Shown here: positions 8,097-15,661 of the stretch, in pieces
Layout: each line of letters starts with the position of its first letter
Position numbering within the stretch: the stretch's first letter is position 1
NCBI GenBank assembly: GCA_028282095.1
Contig: JANQIP010000145.1
Coordinates: forward strand, 1 to 37,689
DNA from: Xanthobacteraceae bacterium
GTDB taxonomy: Bacteria; Pseudomonadota; Alphaproteobacteria; Rhizobiales; Xanthobacteraceae
Length of the DNA stretch: 37,689 bases
Direction: 5' to 3'
Notes under the pieces: model-generated
Told to the model about the DNA's origin: nothing
Databases searched by the model: none
The model's input: the letters and a program-made list of their open reading frames with translations, nothing else
Program-made: the position numbers and the translations under genes

Positions 8097-8415
8097 CGGA
8101 ACGCGACCGCTACCCGGCTCACGGCGGGCTTGGCCGAAATCGGCAAATGGTCAATTAAACGCTAATAGCCACACTAAAGCACGATCCGGAAAAGCTGCAG
8201 ACTTTTCGGAAAAGCTCATGTGACAAGACAAAGAGAGGGAGAGCGCGGTCGATCCAATTCGAGTGACTTTCGCGCTGAAGGAGCAGAGTGACGTATGCTT
8301 AATTGACAGCTAACGGTGAAGCTGCTGGTTCGATGGTGGGTTAAAGGGTTCCATAAAAAGAAAAGGGTAATTGTGTCTCGATTGCCAACGACCCGATAAA
8401 CCTCTTAGGACGCCG
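8097..8415. promoter_or_regulatory. Intergenic region upstream of the TadE-like gene
   Basis: A 319-bp gap. Its first half holds a degenerate family R repeat. Its second half (8281-8415) is AT-rich and contains TTAA-N7-CTAAC at 8299-8314, close to the CtrA site TTAA-N7-TTAAC of alphaproteobacteria. CtrA control of pili is known in Caulobacter; here it is only a suggestion. AGGA precedes the ATG at 8416. Confidence 0.35.
8177..8280 (-). repeat. Family R repeat, degenerate copy
   Basis: Contains the hairpin arms CCGGAAAAG / CTTTTCGGAA, the CAAGACAAAGAGAG linker and a weakened GAGCGCGGTC arm, in reverse orientation. The flanks do not match. Confidence 0.75.
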
Positions 8416-9009
8416 ATGATGTTCGCGACCATGAAAACAAGGTTCGCCGCGAGCCTTGCGCGTCTGTTCCCGGGCGTCGCACGCCGTTTTGTGCGCCATC
8501 AGCGTGGAGCCGCTGCTGTCGAGACGGCGCTGGTGATGTGGCCGTTCATCGCACTGTTGGTGATGACCATGGAGACGGCGTTGGTATTCCTCGCGCAGCA
8601 GACCATGGAGAGCGCGGCAGCCGAAGCCAAACGCCTCATCATGACGGGCCAAGCGCAAGGCCACGGCCAGACGCAATGCAAGAGGTTGGATGCAGCCGGC
8701 TTCAAGAAGGCGATCTGCGACAAGAACTATTTGCTGTTCGATTGCAACGACGACCTTTACGTCGACGTCCAAACGTTCCCGTCCTTCGGCGGTGTGGACC
8801 CCAAGGTGGAGTTTGGCGACGATGGCAAGCCCAAGACCAAATTCCAGAATACCGACGGTGGCGACATTGTCGTTGCCCGGTTGATCTACAACTGGCCGAT
8901 CATCTCGCCGCTGGCACAAGAGCATCTCGCCCATGCCTCTAGCTCCGGTCGCTGGCTGGTCGCAACCGCAGCCTTCAGCAACGAGCCTTTTCCCGAATGC
9001 AAGCCATGA
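8416..9009 (+). CDS. TadE/TadG-like pilus assembly protein
   Basis: A 197-residue minor-pilin-like protein. After a basic N-terminus comes the TadE motif with a Gly/Glu processing-type signature, HQRGAAAVETALVMWPFIALLVMTMETALVF, with one hydrophobic helix. The rest is a soluble region with Cys residues (QCKRLD, ICDKNYLLFDCNDD) probably facing the periplasm. Start at the first of two ATGs (8416), with AGGA upstream. Its stop overlaps the next start (ATGA), so the pair is probably co-translated. TadE/TadF proteins are cleaved by the prepilin peptidase in other systems; that CpaA acts here is inferred. Confidence 0.87.
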   Translation: MMFATMKTRFAASLARLFPGVARRFVRHQRGAAAVETALVMWPFIALLVMTMETALVFLAQQTMESAAAEAKRLIMTGQAQGHGQTQCKRLDAAGFKKAICDKNYLLFDCNDDLYVDVQTFPSFGGVDPKVEFGDDGKPKTKFQNTDGGDIVVARLIYNWPIISPLAQEHLAHASSSGRWLVATAAFSNEPFPECKP

Positions 9010-9551
9010 GGATCACAGCCCTCCTTCACGCCGCTCGCTCCGCCCTTCCACGGCTTGGCGCCGATCAGAAGGCCGCCGTGGCGGTCGAGTTCGCGCTGAT
9101 CTTGCCGGTCATGCTGACGCTTTATATCGGCGGCGTGTCGGTAACGGAAGCGCTCAACATCGATCGCAAGGTCATCGTCGCGGCTCATACCATTGCCGAC
9201 CTCACCGCGCGCACGGACGAGGTCACCGACGCCATGGGCATCCTCGACGCTGCCGAAGCGGTGATCATGCCCTATCCGTCCGACAAGCTGATGGTGACGG
9301 TCACGATCGTGAAAATCGACGAAGACGGCAAGGCGGTCGCCGAATGCAGTGAGACCAAGGGTGGTACGAAAAGATCAGGCGACGTGACGAACGAGATTCC
9401 CGATGCACTCAAGAAGTCCGTTGGCGATCTGGTCTGGGGTGAGGCGAGCTATGTTTACGAGCCGACCATCGGCTATGTGATTTCTGGGAAGATCAATCTC
9501 TATGAACGCACCTTCATGCGTCCCCGTCAGTCCGAAATCAATTGCTGGTGA
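9006..9551 (+). CDS. TadE/TadG-like pilus assembly protein, second gene
   Basis: A 181-residue protein with the same layout as its neighbour: short basic start, DQKAAVAVEFALILPVMLTLYIGGVSV forming a TadE-like hydrophobic helix with the conserved Glu, then a soluble domain. The region DRKVIVAAHTIADLTARTDEV is typical of TadG/TadF-like proteins. The ATG at 9006 overlaps the previous TGA by 4 bp, which fixes the start. A single Cys pair (about residues 118 and the penultimate residue) is visible. It is last in the rightward arm and converges on lrp across a hairpin repeat that could terminate both. Confidence 0.85.
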   Translation: MRITALLHAARSALPRLGADQKAAVAVEFALILPVMLTLYIGGVSVTEALNIDRKVIVAAHTIADLTARTDEVTDAMGILDAAEAVIMPYPSDKLMVTVTIVKIDEDGKAVAECSETKGGTKRSGDVTNEIPDALKKSVGDLVWGEASYVYEPTIGYVISGKINLYERTFMRPRQSEINCW

Positions 9552-9570
9552 AGAACTCATATCTTGTATG

Positions 9571-9618
9571 GCGCATGATCTGATCCGAAAAGTCTGTCAA
9601 CTTTTCGGGATCATGCGC
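9571..9618. repeat. Family R repeat, hairpin-only copy, between convergent genes
   Basis: A near-perfect palindrome: GCGCATGATC (9571-9580) pairs with 9609-9618, and CCGAAAAG (9585-9592) pairs with CTTTTCGG (9601-9608). It overlaps the 3' end of the lrp-type gene and supplies its last Ala codon and TGA. It lies between convergent genes, so it may serve as a bidirectional terminator, although it has no T-run. Confidence 0.88.
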
Positions 9619-10069
9619 TGGCGATCGGCAGCGCGGTCGTCGACTTGATCTTCTCCATCGCGAACCGCGAGGTAACGTTTTTCAGCGGAACGGTGGCGAT
9701 GAGCTGCTTGTAGAAGCGGTCATAGGCGTGCATGTCGGCGGCGATCACGCGCAGCATGTAGTCCACATCGCCGGCCATGCGGTAGAACTCCATCACTTCC
9801 GGCATGGCGCTGACCGTCTTGGCGAAACGGTCAAGCCATTCCTCCGAATGGTCGGCGGTTTCGATCGACACGAAGACGGTAATGCCGAGCCCGATCTTGT
9901 CCGGCTCGACGAGGGCGACCCGCTTGGCGATCACGCCTTCGGCCTCGAGTTTCTGAATCCGCTTCCAGCACGGTGTCGATGAGAGACCGACACGCTGGCC
10001 GATCTCGGCCACCGACAGCGAGGCATCGTCCTGCAGCAGAGCGAGTATCTTGCGGTCAATGGCGTCCAT
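9611..10069 (-). CDS. Lrp/AsnC family transcriptional regulator
   Basis: A 152-residue Lrp/AsnC regulator. The N-terminal winged helix-turn-helix is clear: DRKILALLQDDASLSVAEIG followed by the recognition helix SSTPCWKRIQKLEAEGVI (about 30-47). The C-terminal RAM domain for ligand binding and oligomerisation covers about 65-140, with VMEFYRMAGDVDYMLRVI as the typical core. Such proteins often control amino-acid metabolism; the ligand and targets cannot be read from the sequence. An in-frame start 30 bases upstream (10099) is also possible. The last codons and the stop come from a repeat element. Confidence 0.93.
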   Translation of the reverse strand: MDAIDRKILALLQDDASLSVAEIGQRVGLSSTPCWKRIQKLEAEGVIAKRVALVEPDKIGLGITVFVSIETADHSEEWLDRFAKTVSAMPEVMEFYRMAGDVDYMLRVIAADMHAYDRFYKQLIATVPLKNVTSRFAMEKIKSTTALPIASA

Positions 10070-10157
10070 GCGAGTGGCGCCGGTGCGTGGCGTGCCCATG
10101 CCTATAGGCCCTGTCGGCTTGCGGACTGGACGACCTTAAGGAGAACAATTCGGCAAT

Positions 10158-11159
10158 CTATAGCACGAGGCGCCCAGAAGAAGTAAATTCTTCTGCGAAA
10201 TCGAGTTCTTCGCCGCTTTTGCTACACAAGAACCGCTCCAACTCGGCGCGTGTCGGGGCGGCGGCGCCCCCGCCGAAACGCGTGCATTTGATCGCCGCCA
10301 CCGCGGCAGCAAAACGCAAGGCGCGAACACCGTCACCCGCTTCGAGCAGCGCAAGCGCGAATGCGCCGTGGAAGACGTCACCGGCAGCGAGCGTATCAAT
10401 CGCCTCCACCGCGAAAGTCGGGACCTCACCGCCCATGCCGCCGGCACGCCAGAGCACCGGACCGGCACCGTCCGTCACCGCCAGAAAGGCGCCGTCACCA
10501 TTCTCAAGCCGCAGGAGGCCGGTGGCGGGATCCCCTTCGCCGGTCGTCGCGCTCAACCCCGCCCGCGAAAAGACGCGATGGGTCGCGGCGGTCAACAGCG
10601 GATGGTCCGGTGAAGCAAGCTTCTCGATGTCAAGCACCACCGGAAGACCGCGGCGTCGCGCCGCCATGCAGACCGGCGTTGCGAACTCAGGATAATGGTC
10701 GTCGGCAAGCACGCCATCGATGCCGGTGACCAGCCGGTCGGGATCGACGGCTTTTGCCACCCGCAGGTCCGAATCGCGGTGATGAGCGATGGTGCGCCCG
10801 CCCTGCGCATCGACAAGCACGGCGGACACCGGGGAGATCGTATTGTCGACGCGCAAACAATCGCAGGCGATGCCCTCGCTTGTCAGATCGGCGAGGATCC
10901 GATCGCCGATCGGGTCCGCACCGCCGGCGCCACCAAGCGGCCCGGCGAAACGGGCAACGCCGCCGAGCCGCGCAATCGCGATCGCGGCATTGACCGCCCC
11001 GCCGCCGATGACCGAAACAAAGCCGCGCGCCGTCGTCTTGCAGTCGCGCTCGGGGTAAGCCTCGACTTGGAAAACATGGTCGAGAACGGCGATTCCAACG
11101 CAAAGGATGCGCGGGGGGTGCGGGGGGCGCGGGGCACGGTTCACCTCATCCGTTCCCAT
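10158..11159 (-). CDS. PfkB family sugar kinase
   Basis: A 333-residue PfkB/ribokinase-family kinase, expected to phosphorylate a sugar or related alcohol with ATP. Visible marks are CVGIAVLDHVFQVE at the N-terminus, the GG motif IGGGAVNAAIAIARLGG (about 51-67) and the C-terminal signature DTLAAGDVFHGAF (255-267) with catalytic base D261. The anion-hole GAGD reads AAGD here. The pattern around CVGI.VLD and AAIKCTRFGG resembles the YihV (sulfofructose kinase) branch, but I would not assign a substrate. The start overlaps nudC by 14 bp. The first 17 residues are Pro/Arg-rich and come from a G-run-rich stretch. Confidence 0.9.
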   Translation of the reverse strand: MGTDEVNRAPRPPHPPRILCVGIAVLDHVFQVEAYPERDCKTTARGFVSVIGGGAVNAAIAIARLGGVARFAGPLGGAGGADPIGDRILADLTSEGIACDCLRVDNTISPVSAVLVDAQGGRTIAHHRDSDLRVAKAVDPDRLVTGIDGVLADDHYPEFATPVCMAARRRGLPVVLDIEKLASPDHPLLTAATHRVFSRAGLSATTGEGDPATGLLRLENGDGAFLAVTDGAGPVLWRAGGMGGEVPTFAVEAIDTLAAGDVFHGAFALALLEAGDGVRALRFAAAVAAIKCTRFGGGAAAPTRAELERFLCSKSGEELDFAEEFTSSGRLVL

Positions 11160-12093
11160 CGGAGCCTTCTACCCATGCACGGATGACATTATGGGCGATC
11201 GCCCATGGCGGCGGCGTGGTCAAGCCATCGGGATGCCGGCGCGCGAGCATCGCCGCCACCTCGGCGCGCGCGAACCAGCGCAGATCCTCAAGCTCGGAGC
11301 GATCGACGGTCAGCGCCGTGGAGAGCGCCTCGACATGACAGGCGATCATCAGCGACATCGGAAACGGCCAGGGCTGCGAGCCGAGATAGCGCACGCTGCC
11401 GCACTTGATCCCCGCCTCTTCCTCGGTCTCGCGGCGCACCGCCTCCTCGATGTTCTCGCCCGGCTCGACGAAGCCGGCAAGGCAGGACCACAGGCCGGGT
11501 GCAAAACGCGGCTGCCGGCCGAGCAGGCAGCGCTCGTCCGCAGTCGCAAGCATGATCACCACGGGATCGGTGCGCGGGAAATGCTGGGCCGCGCAGGCCG
11601 GGCAATCGCGCCGCCAGCCGCCGGCGCTCGATTGCGTGGGTGCGCCGCATACCGAACAGAAGCGGTGACGGGAATGCCAGAGCAGCAACGCCTTAGCCCC
11701 TGCGAGCGCCGGCAGATGCGCGGCAAGGACGAGCCCCTGCATGGCAATCGAGCGCAAATCGACGAGCAGAAAGCCACGGGATTTCGCATCATTCGCCGCG
11801 CCCGCATCGATTGCGGCCGCCAACCGTCCGGCGCCGTGGTCGAGGCCGAGCAGCACCCGCTCCCGTGCCGCGCCGAGCGCTTCGGCCTCTTCGAGCGTGA
11901 ACAACGGATCGGCGAGCGATCCCGCCTTTTTCAGGACAATCCGGTCATCGGCTACCACATAGAGGCGGGTTTCGCGGTCGGCCGTGAGCGCGTCACACCA
12001 GGCCGCATCGTGGCGCTTTTCCGACACGCGCTCGATCCCGCCACCGGTGAAGGCGAGATGAAGCTTGCCCGCGAAATCGAAATAGCGCGACAT
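11146..12093 (-). CDS. nudC: NAD+/NADH diphosphatase NudC
   Basis: Nudix hydrolase that splits NADH into NMNH and AMP and, in E. coli, also removes NAD caps from RNA. The 315-residue protein has the family layout: an N-terminal domain, a zinc ribbon with Cys146, Cys149, Cys164 and Cys167 (FCSVCG ... DCPACA), and a Nudix box at 207-229 (GFVEPGE ... RETEEEAGI). The NADH-specific SQPWPFP motif follows at 239-245, which separates NudC from other Nudix enzymes. It overlaps the downstream sugar kinase gene by 14 bp, so the two are probably co-transcribed. A transposed dual-hairpin element lies directly upstream. Confidence 0.96.
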   Translation of the reverse strand: MSRYFDFAGKLHLAFTGGGIERVSEKRHDAAWCDALTADRETRLYVVADDRIVLKKAGSLADPLFTLEEAEALGAARERVLLGLDHGAGRLAAAIDAGAANDAKSRGFLLVDLRSIAMQGLVLAAHLPALAGAKALLLWHSRHRFCSVCGAPTQSSAGGWRRDCPACAAQHFPRTDPVVIMLATADERCLLGRQPRFAPGLWSCLAGFVEPGENIEEAVRRETEEEAGIKCGSVRYLGSQPWPFPMSLMIACHVEALSTALTVDRSELEDLRWFARAEVAAMLARRHPDGLTTPPPWAIAHNVIRAWVEGSDGNG

Positions 12094-12109
12094 CAGTCAC
12101 TCCCGCGCA

Positions 12110-12231
12110 CTAGTGTTCCGACTCTGACGGTCCGACCCGGACCGTCAGCCCGGAACACTAGCTAATTCGATGCTTTGTGATGCGGCACCAACACAATGAG
12201 ACGGGCTCAAGCGTTGGTGCCGCATCACTAG
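12110..12231 (+). repeat. Dual-hairpin element, copy B
   Basis: Element at 12114-12227, flanked on both sides by CTAG (12110-12113 and 12228-12231). The first hairpin has an 11-bp outer stem (12110-12120 with 12151-12161) and an 11-bp inner stem CTGACGGTCCG (12124-12134 with 12138-12148). The second has the 15-bp stem TGATGCGGCACCAAC (12178-12192 with 12213-12227). It separates nudC from the HIT gene. A partial hairpin with arms AGCGAA / TTCGCT (about 12230-12267) follows directly. Confidence 0.93.
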
Positions 12232-12352
12232 CGAACTCCATTTTGATCGAATCGAAATTCGCTCTTACTACCCTGAAGAGGCCGCATTTTCTATGACGAG
12301 CCGGCTCCACTCGGACCTGGTTCCCCGGCCGGCTTCGCTGCAAAGGCAAATT

Positions 12353-12778
12353 CTAATCGGACGCAAGCCATATCCGGCGCCGCAGTTCGCGGATGAAGGC
12401 ATCGAGCTCGCTCCGATCATGGGTGATCGCCGGCGCCTGTCCCCACACCGGCTTCGGCCAGGCGCTATCGGTAAGGCGACGGGCGATGACATGCACATGC
12501 AATTGCGGCACGACATTGCCGAGCGCCGCGATATTGAGCTTGTCACAGGCGGTGACCGCCTTGAGCGCCCGGCTGACGCGGACGATCTCGGTCATCAGTT
12601 GCGCCTGCTCGACCTCGTCAAGATCGATCACCTCGCTTGCGCCATGCCGGCGCGGCACGAGCAGCAGCCAGGGATAGTTGGCGTCGTCGACGACAAGCAC
12701 GCGCGAAAGCGGCAGGTCCCCGATGTTGATCGTATCTCGTTCGAGCTGCGGATGCAGCGACCAGGCGGGCATCGACAT
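12353..12778 (-). CDS. HIT family protein
   Basis: A 141-residue histidine-triad (HIT) domain protein, a family of nucleotide hydrolases and transferases that act on AMP-linked or dinucleoside polyphosphate substrates. The active-site segment reads VVPQLHVHVIARR (about 90-101). H94 and H96 are present, but the first position of the usual H-x-H-x-H is Gln92; I recall QLHVHVIAR as usual in alphaproteobacterial members. NYPWLLLVPRRH (about 34-45) is the other family segment. Start at ATG 12778, with a second ATG two codons in. It lies upstream of nudC on the same strand, separated by repeats. The substrate is unknown. Confidence 0.92.
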   Translation of the reverse strand: MSMPAWSLHPQLERDTINIGDLPLSRVLVVDDANYPWLLLVPRRHGASEVIDLDEVEQAQLMTEIVRVSRALKAVTACDKLNIAALGNVVPQLHVHVIARRLTDSAWPKPVWGQAPAITHDRSELDAFIRELRRRIWLASD

Positions 12779-13021
12779 GCGCCGACTCTACCGGACGATT
12801 GTTCCACTGCAAACGACAGCGGTCGTCTCTTCCACGATTTCGCCGCACCGAGCCCCAGGCTCGCGATAGCACTCCGGTCTCGTACCGTGCGGGCTTTTCC
12901 GGACTTGCGATGCGGAGTTTTCCGGATTTGCAGGCTCTACCCAGGATGCTTGGGTGATCCTAGGGGAGTAGAGCGTAAAGGATGCGCATTTGCCGGGCGC
13001 GTGAGGCGGAGGGACTAATTC
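12779..13021. other. Intergenic region, no gene seen
   Basis: 243 bp between the divergent HIT gene and the small ORF at 13022. It must carry their promoters. I see no convincing conserved gene and no repeat of the families described elsewhere. Confidence 0.4.
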
Positions 13022-13237
13022 ATGCGGCGCGAAACGATCGAGACGAGCTATTTTGCTCGCTTTCACTTCTGTAGCGAGATCATCGTGGCCGAGCGGGACG
13101 TTCCCTCCGATCATGATTGCGGCTGGCGCGGCAAGTCCGAGCTGTATCCGCGGCCTTTGAATGACAACCGCTACGAATTCATGATGCGGGTGCGCCGGCC
13201 CGCGCGCCGTACCGCACGGTCGCGCCGGGCTGCTTGA
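13022..13237 (+). CDS. Small uncharacterised protein
   Basis: A possible 71-residue protein that I do not recognise. In favour: GGAGGG lies eight bases before the ATG, codon third positions are GC-rich as in real genes of this window, the first 55 residues have a balanced composition with Trp, Cys and many aromatics, and a perfect 14-bp-stem terminator follows 68 bp after the stop. The C-terminal 15 residues are very Arg-rich. No signal peptide or membrane segment is visible. It could still be a chance reading frame within a transcribed leader. Confidence 0.45.
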   Translation: MRRETIETSYFARFHFCSEIIVAERDVPSDHDCGWRGKSELYPRPLNDNRYEFMMRVRRPARRTARSRRAA

Positions 13238-13305
13238 ACAGCCTGACGCTTTATTCGTCGTTCAATCGGTAGTCCCCAAGCCAAATAGCAGCACGGGGTG
13301 GGGCG

Positions 13306-13339
13306 AAAGCAGGCTGCGAGCTTCGCAGCCTGCTTTTTT
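13306..13339 (+). terminator. Strong intrinsic terminator
   Basis: A perfect 14-bp stem (13306-13319 with 13323-13336), loop GCT, running into six T residues (13334-13339). It would end rightward transcription from the small ORF at 13022 just before the SRP RNA gene. Confidence 0.88.
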
Positions 13340-13403
13340 ATGCCGGCCGGTCGCGCACCATATTGCCCTTGGGCCTTCCGTTCCCGCTTTTCCCCGGCCA
13401 TGC

Positions 13404-13432
13404 TTGCATTGCGGTTCCATTCCGCCGATATA
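13404..13432 (+). promoter_or_regulatory. Candidate promoter of the SRP RNA gene
   Basis: TTGCAT (13404-13409), a 17-bp spacer and GATATA (13427-13432) lie directly before the predicted RNA 5' end at about 13438. The spacing fits a housekeeping sigma factor. This is position and consensus only. Confidence 0.45.
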
Positions 13433-13437
13433 GAGAT

Positions 13438-13533
13438 GGGAGGTTGGCGGTGGACGGGCCACTCGCCAACCGGGTCAGGTCCGGAAGGAAGCAGCCCTAA
13501 CGAGCTCCGGTTCGGGTCGCTCGTCAGCCTCCC
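13438..13533 (+). ncRNA. ffs: 4.5S SRP RNA (small bacterial type)
   Basis: RNA of the signal recognition particle, which binds Ffh and guides membrane-protein ribosomes to FtsY. The conserved domain IV is unmistakable: GGTCAGGTCCGGAAGGAAGC and CAGCCCTAA around 13473-13500, holding the symmetric and asymmetric loops that bind Ffh. The ends pair as GGGAGGTTG (13438-13446) with CAGCCTCCC (13525-13533), giving a single hairpin of about 96 nt without an Alu domain. It stands just upstream of dnaX, a common alphaproteobacterial order. Confidence 0.95.
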
Positions 13534-13543
13534 ACTTCACGCA

Positions 13544-13649
13544 ATAGAGCATGATCCCGAAAAGTTGGCAGACTTTTCGGACCAGATCATGCGACAAAAC
13601 AAAGAGAAAGAGAGCGCGATTGATTCAACCTGAAGCAATCGCCCTCTAG
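13544..13649 (-). repeat. Family R repeat between ffs and dnaX
   Basis: Full copy in reverse orientation: GCATGATCCCGAAAAG hairpin, CAAAACAAAGAGA linker, then the arm with GATTCAACCTGAAGCAATCG. The flanks are ATAG (13544-13547) and CTAG (13646-13649), one mismatch. It would fold in the 5' leader of dnaX. Confidence 0.88.
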
Positions 13650-13673
13650 TGTCTGCGAGGCCGGCCGGACGCT

Positions 13674-15590
13674 ATGAACGACGCCGATTCATCCGGCCGT
13701 GTGGCAGGCAGTGACCCACTCGCCGCAGCGTCGACGCCCGAGGCAGAGGTCCGCGGCTATCGCGTGCTCGCCCGCAAATATCGGCCGGCAACCTTTGACG
13801 ACCTGATCGGCCAGGACGCGATGGTGCGCACCGTCACCAATGCGTTCGCCGCCGGGCGCATTCCTCAAGCCTGGATTCTCACCGGCGTCCGCGGCGTCGG
13901 CAAGACGACCACCGCCCGCATTCTTGCGCGCGCACTCAATTACGAGCTGGCGGACGGCTCGGTGACCGGTCCCACGGTGCACATGCCCGCGCTCGGCCTG
14001 CACTGCGCGGCGATCATGGAGAGCCGGCACCTCGATGTGATCGAGATGGATGCGGCCTCCCACAACGGCGTCGACGATGTCCGCCAGATCAATGACGCGA
14101 TCCGTTACGCACCGGTGAGCGCGCGCTGCAAGGTCTACATCCTCGACGAAGTGCATATGCTCTCGGCTCAGGCATTCAACGCGCTGCTCAAGACGCTGGA
14201 GGAGCCACCGCCGCATGCGAAGTTCATCTTCGCCACGACCGAAATCCGCAAGGTGCCGATCACGGTCTTGTCGCGCTGCCAGCGCTTCGACCTGCGCCGG
14301 CTCGACGCCGCGCGACTGACCACGCATCTTGAGAGCATCGCAGCGCGCGAGCAGGTGAGCGCCGAACCCGACGCGCTCGCCATGCTCGCCCGCGCAGCGG
14401 ACGGCTCGGTGCGCGACGCGCTCTCGCTGTTCGATCAGGCAATCGCCCATGCCGCCGGACCGGTGCGTGCCGAAGACGTGCGGCAGATGCTGGGACTTGC
14501 AGATCGCAGCCGGGTGATCGATCTGTTCGAGCGGCTGATGCAGGGCGACATCGCCGGCGCGCTCACCGAGCTGCGCGATCAGTATGACAGCGGTGCCGAC
14601 CCTTTGGTCATGCTCAATGATCTTGCCGAGTTCACCCATTTTGTCACGCGCATCAAGGCGGTGCCGGCGCTGGCCGAGGACCGTTCGCTCGCCGAGGCCG
14701 AACGCGTGCGCGGACGCGCATTCGCCGCCGGCCTTTCCATGCGCACGCTGTCGCGAACCTGGCAGATGCTGTTCAAGGGCCTTGCCGAGGTGAATGCCGC
14801 GGCACGGCCGATCGCCGCCGCCGAGATGGTGCTGGTGCGGATCGCCTACGCAGCCGACTTGCCGGCGCCCGACGAGGTGATGCGCGCGCTGCTGACGGGG
14901 AAGACGCCGGCGGGCGGCGGTGCGCCGCCTGCGCGCGAGCCGCCGCGATCCTCGTCAAATCCTGCTTCGCGGCCGCCGCGCGCCGAGCATGTCCCCGCCG
15001 AGCGCAGCACCGGACGCCTGTCGACAGCGGCGCAGGCAACCGCCGCCGCACCCGCGCCTGTCGCCGATCCGTCCGACCCGGCGGCCACGCCGGCACCGCG
15101 GATGATCGCTTCTTTCACCGATCTGATTGCGCTCGCGGGAGAGCGGCGCGACATCGCGCTCAAATCCATGCTCGAACGCGACGTGCGGCTCGTGCGTTTT
15201 GAGGATGGCAGGCTCGAGATCGCCCTCGAGCCGAGCGCGCCCAAGGCGTTGGTCGGCGATCTCGGGCGCAAGCTCGGCGAACTCACCGGGCGACGCTGGA
15301 TGGTCGTGCTCTCGACCGAGCCTGGCGAGTCCACGGTGAAAGCACAGATGCAGGCGCGTCAGGCCGAGATCGAGCGCGGCGTGCAGGCCGACCCGCTGGT
15401 TCAAAGCGTGCTCGCACGCTTTCCCGGTGCGGTCGTCGTCGATGTCCGCGCGCGCGACATCGAAGAATCGGGCTTGCCGGCGATTCTCGACGCGGATGCC
15501 GATGAGATCGAGGCAGAGCCGCCGCTTCAGGACGACACACCCGCCTTCGGCGCGCATGCGCAGGCGGACGATGTCGACGATGGCATCTGA
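13674..15590 (+). CDS. dnaX: DNA polymerase III gamma/tau subunit
   Basis: The clamp-loader ATPase of the replicative polymerase. The 638-residue protein has an AAA+ core with Walker A GVRGVGKTT (71-79), Walker B VYILDEVHML, and the SRC sensor/arginine-finger segment ITVLSRCQRFDLRR. The zinc module is reduced: only one of the usual four cysteines remains (ALGLHCAAIM), which I recall as normal for this order. A Pro/Ala-rich linker (about 410-480) leads to a C-terminal tau domain for polymerase contact. No internal frameshift site for a gamma product is obvious. The start codon has only a weak ribosome site. Followed by ybaB and recR. Confidence 0.95.
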   Translation: MNDADSSGRVAGSDPLAAASTPEAEVRGYRVLARKYRPATFDDLIGQDAMVRTVTNAFAAGRIPQAWILTGVRGVGKTTTARILARALNYELADGSVTGPTVHMPALGLHCAAIMESRHLDVIEMDAASHNGVDDVRQINDAIRYAPVSARCKVYILDEVHMLSAQAFNALLKTLEEPPPHAKFIFATTEIRKVPITVLSRCQRFDLRRLDAARLTTHLESIAAREQVSAEPDALAMLARAADGSVRDALSLFDQAIAHAAGPVRAEDVRQMLGLADRSRVIDLFERLMQGDIAGALTELRDQYDSGADPLVMLNDLAEFTHFVTRIKAVPALAEDRSLAEAERVRGRAFAAGLSMRTLSRTWQMLFKGLAEVNAAARPIAAAEMVLVRIAYAADLPAPDEVMRALLTGKTPAGGGAPPAREPPRSSSNPASRPPRAEHVPAERSTGRLSTAAQATAAAPAPVADPSDPAATPAPRMIASFTDLIALAGERRDIALKSMLERDVRLVRFEDGRLEIALEPSAPKALVGDLGRKLGELTGRRWMVVLSTEPGESTVKAQMQARQAEIERGVQADPLVQSVLARFPGAVVVDVRARDIEESGLPAILDADADEIEAEPPLQDDTPAFGAHAQADDVDDGI

Positions 15591-15661
15591 GGCTATAAGG
15601 CGTTGGGGATTCGAACTTGAGACAACGGTGCTTGCGCACCGCAAACGCCAAAGAGGATCAC

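Noticed and set aside
12788..13114. A 108-codon minus-strand frame between the HIT gene and the SRP RNA
   Set aside because: It overlaps the better supported plus-strand frame at 13022, has poor codon bias and no ribosome site.
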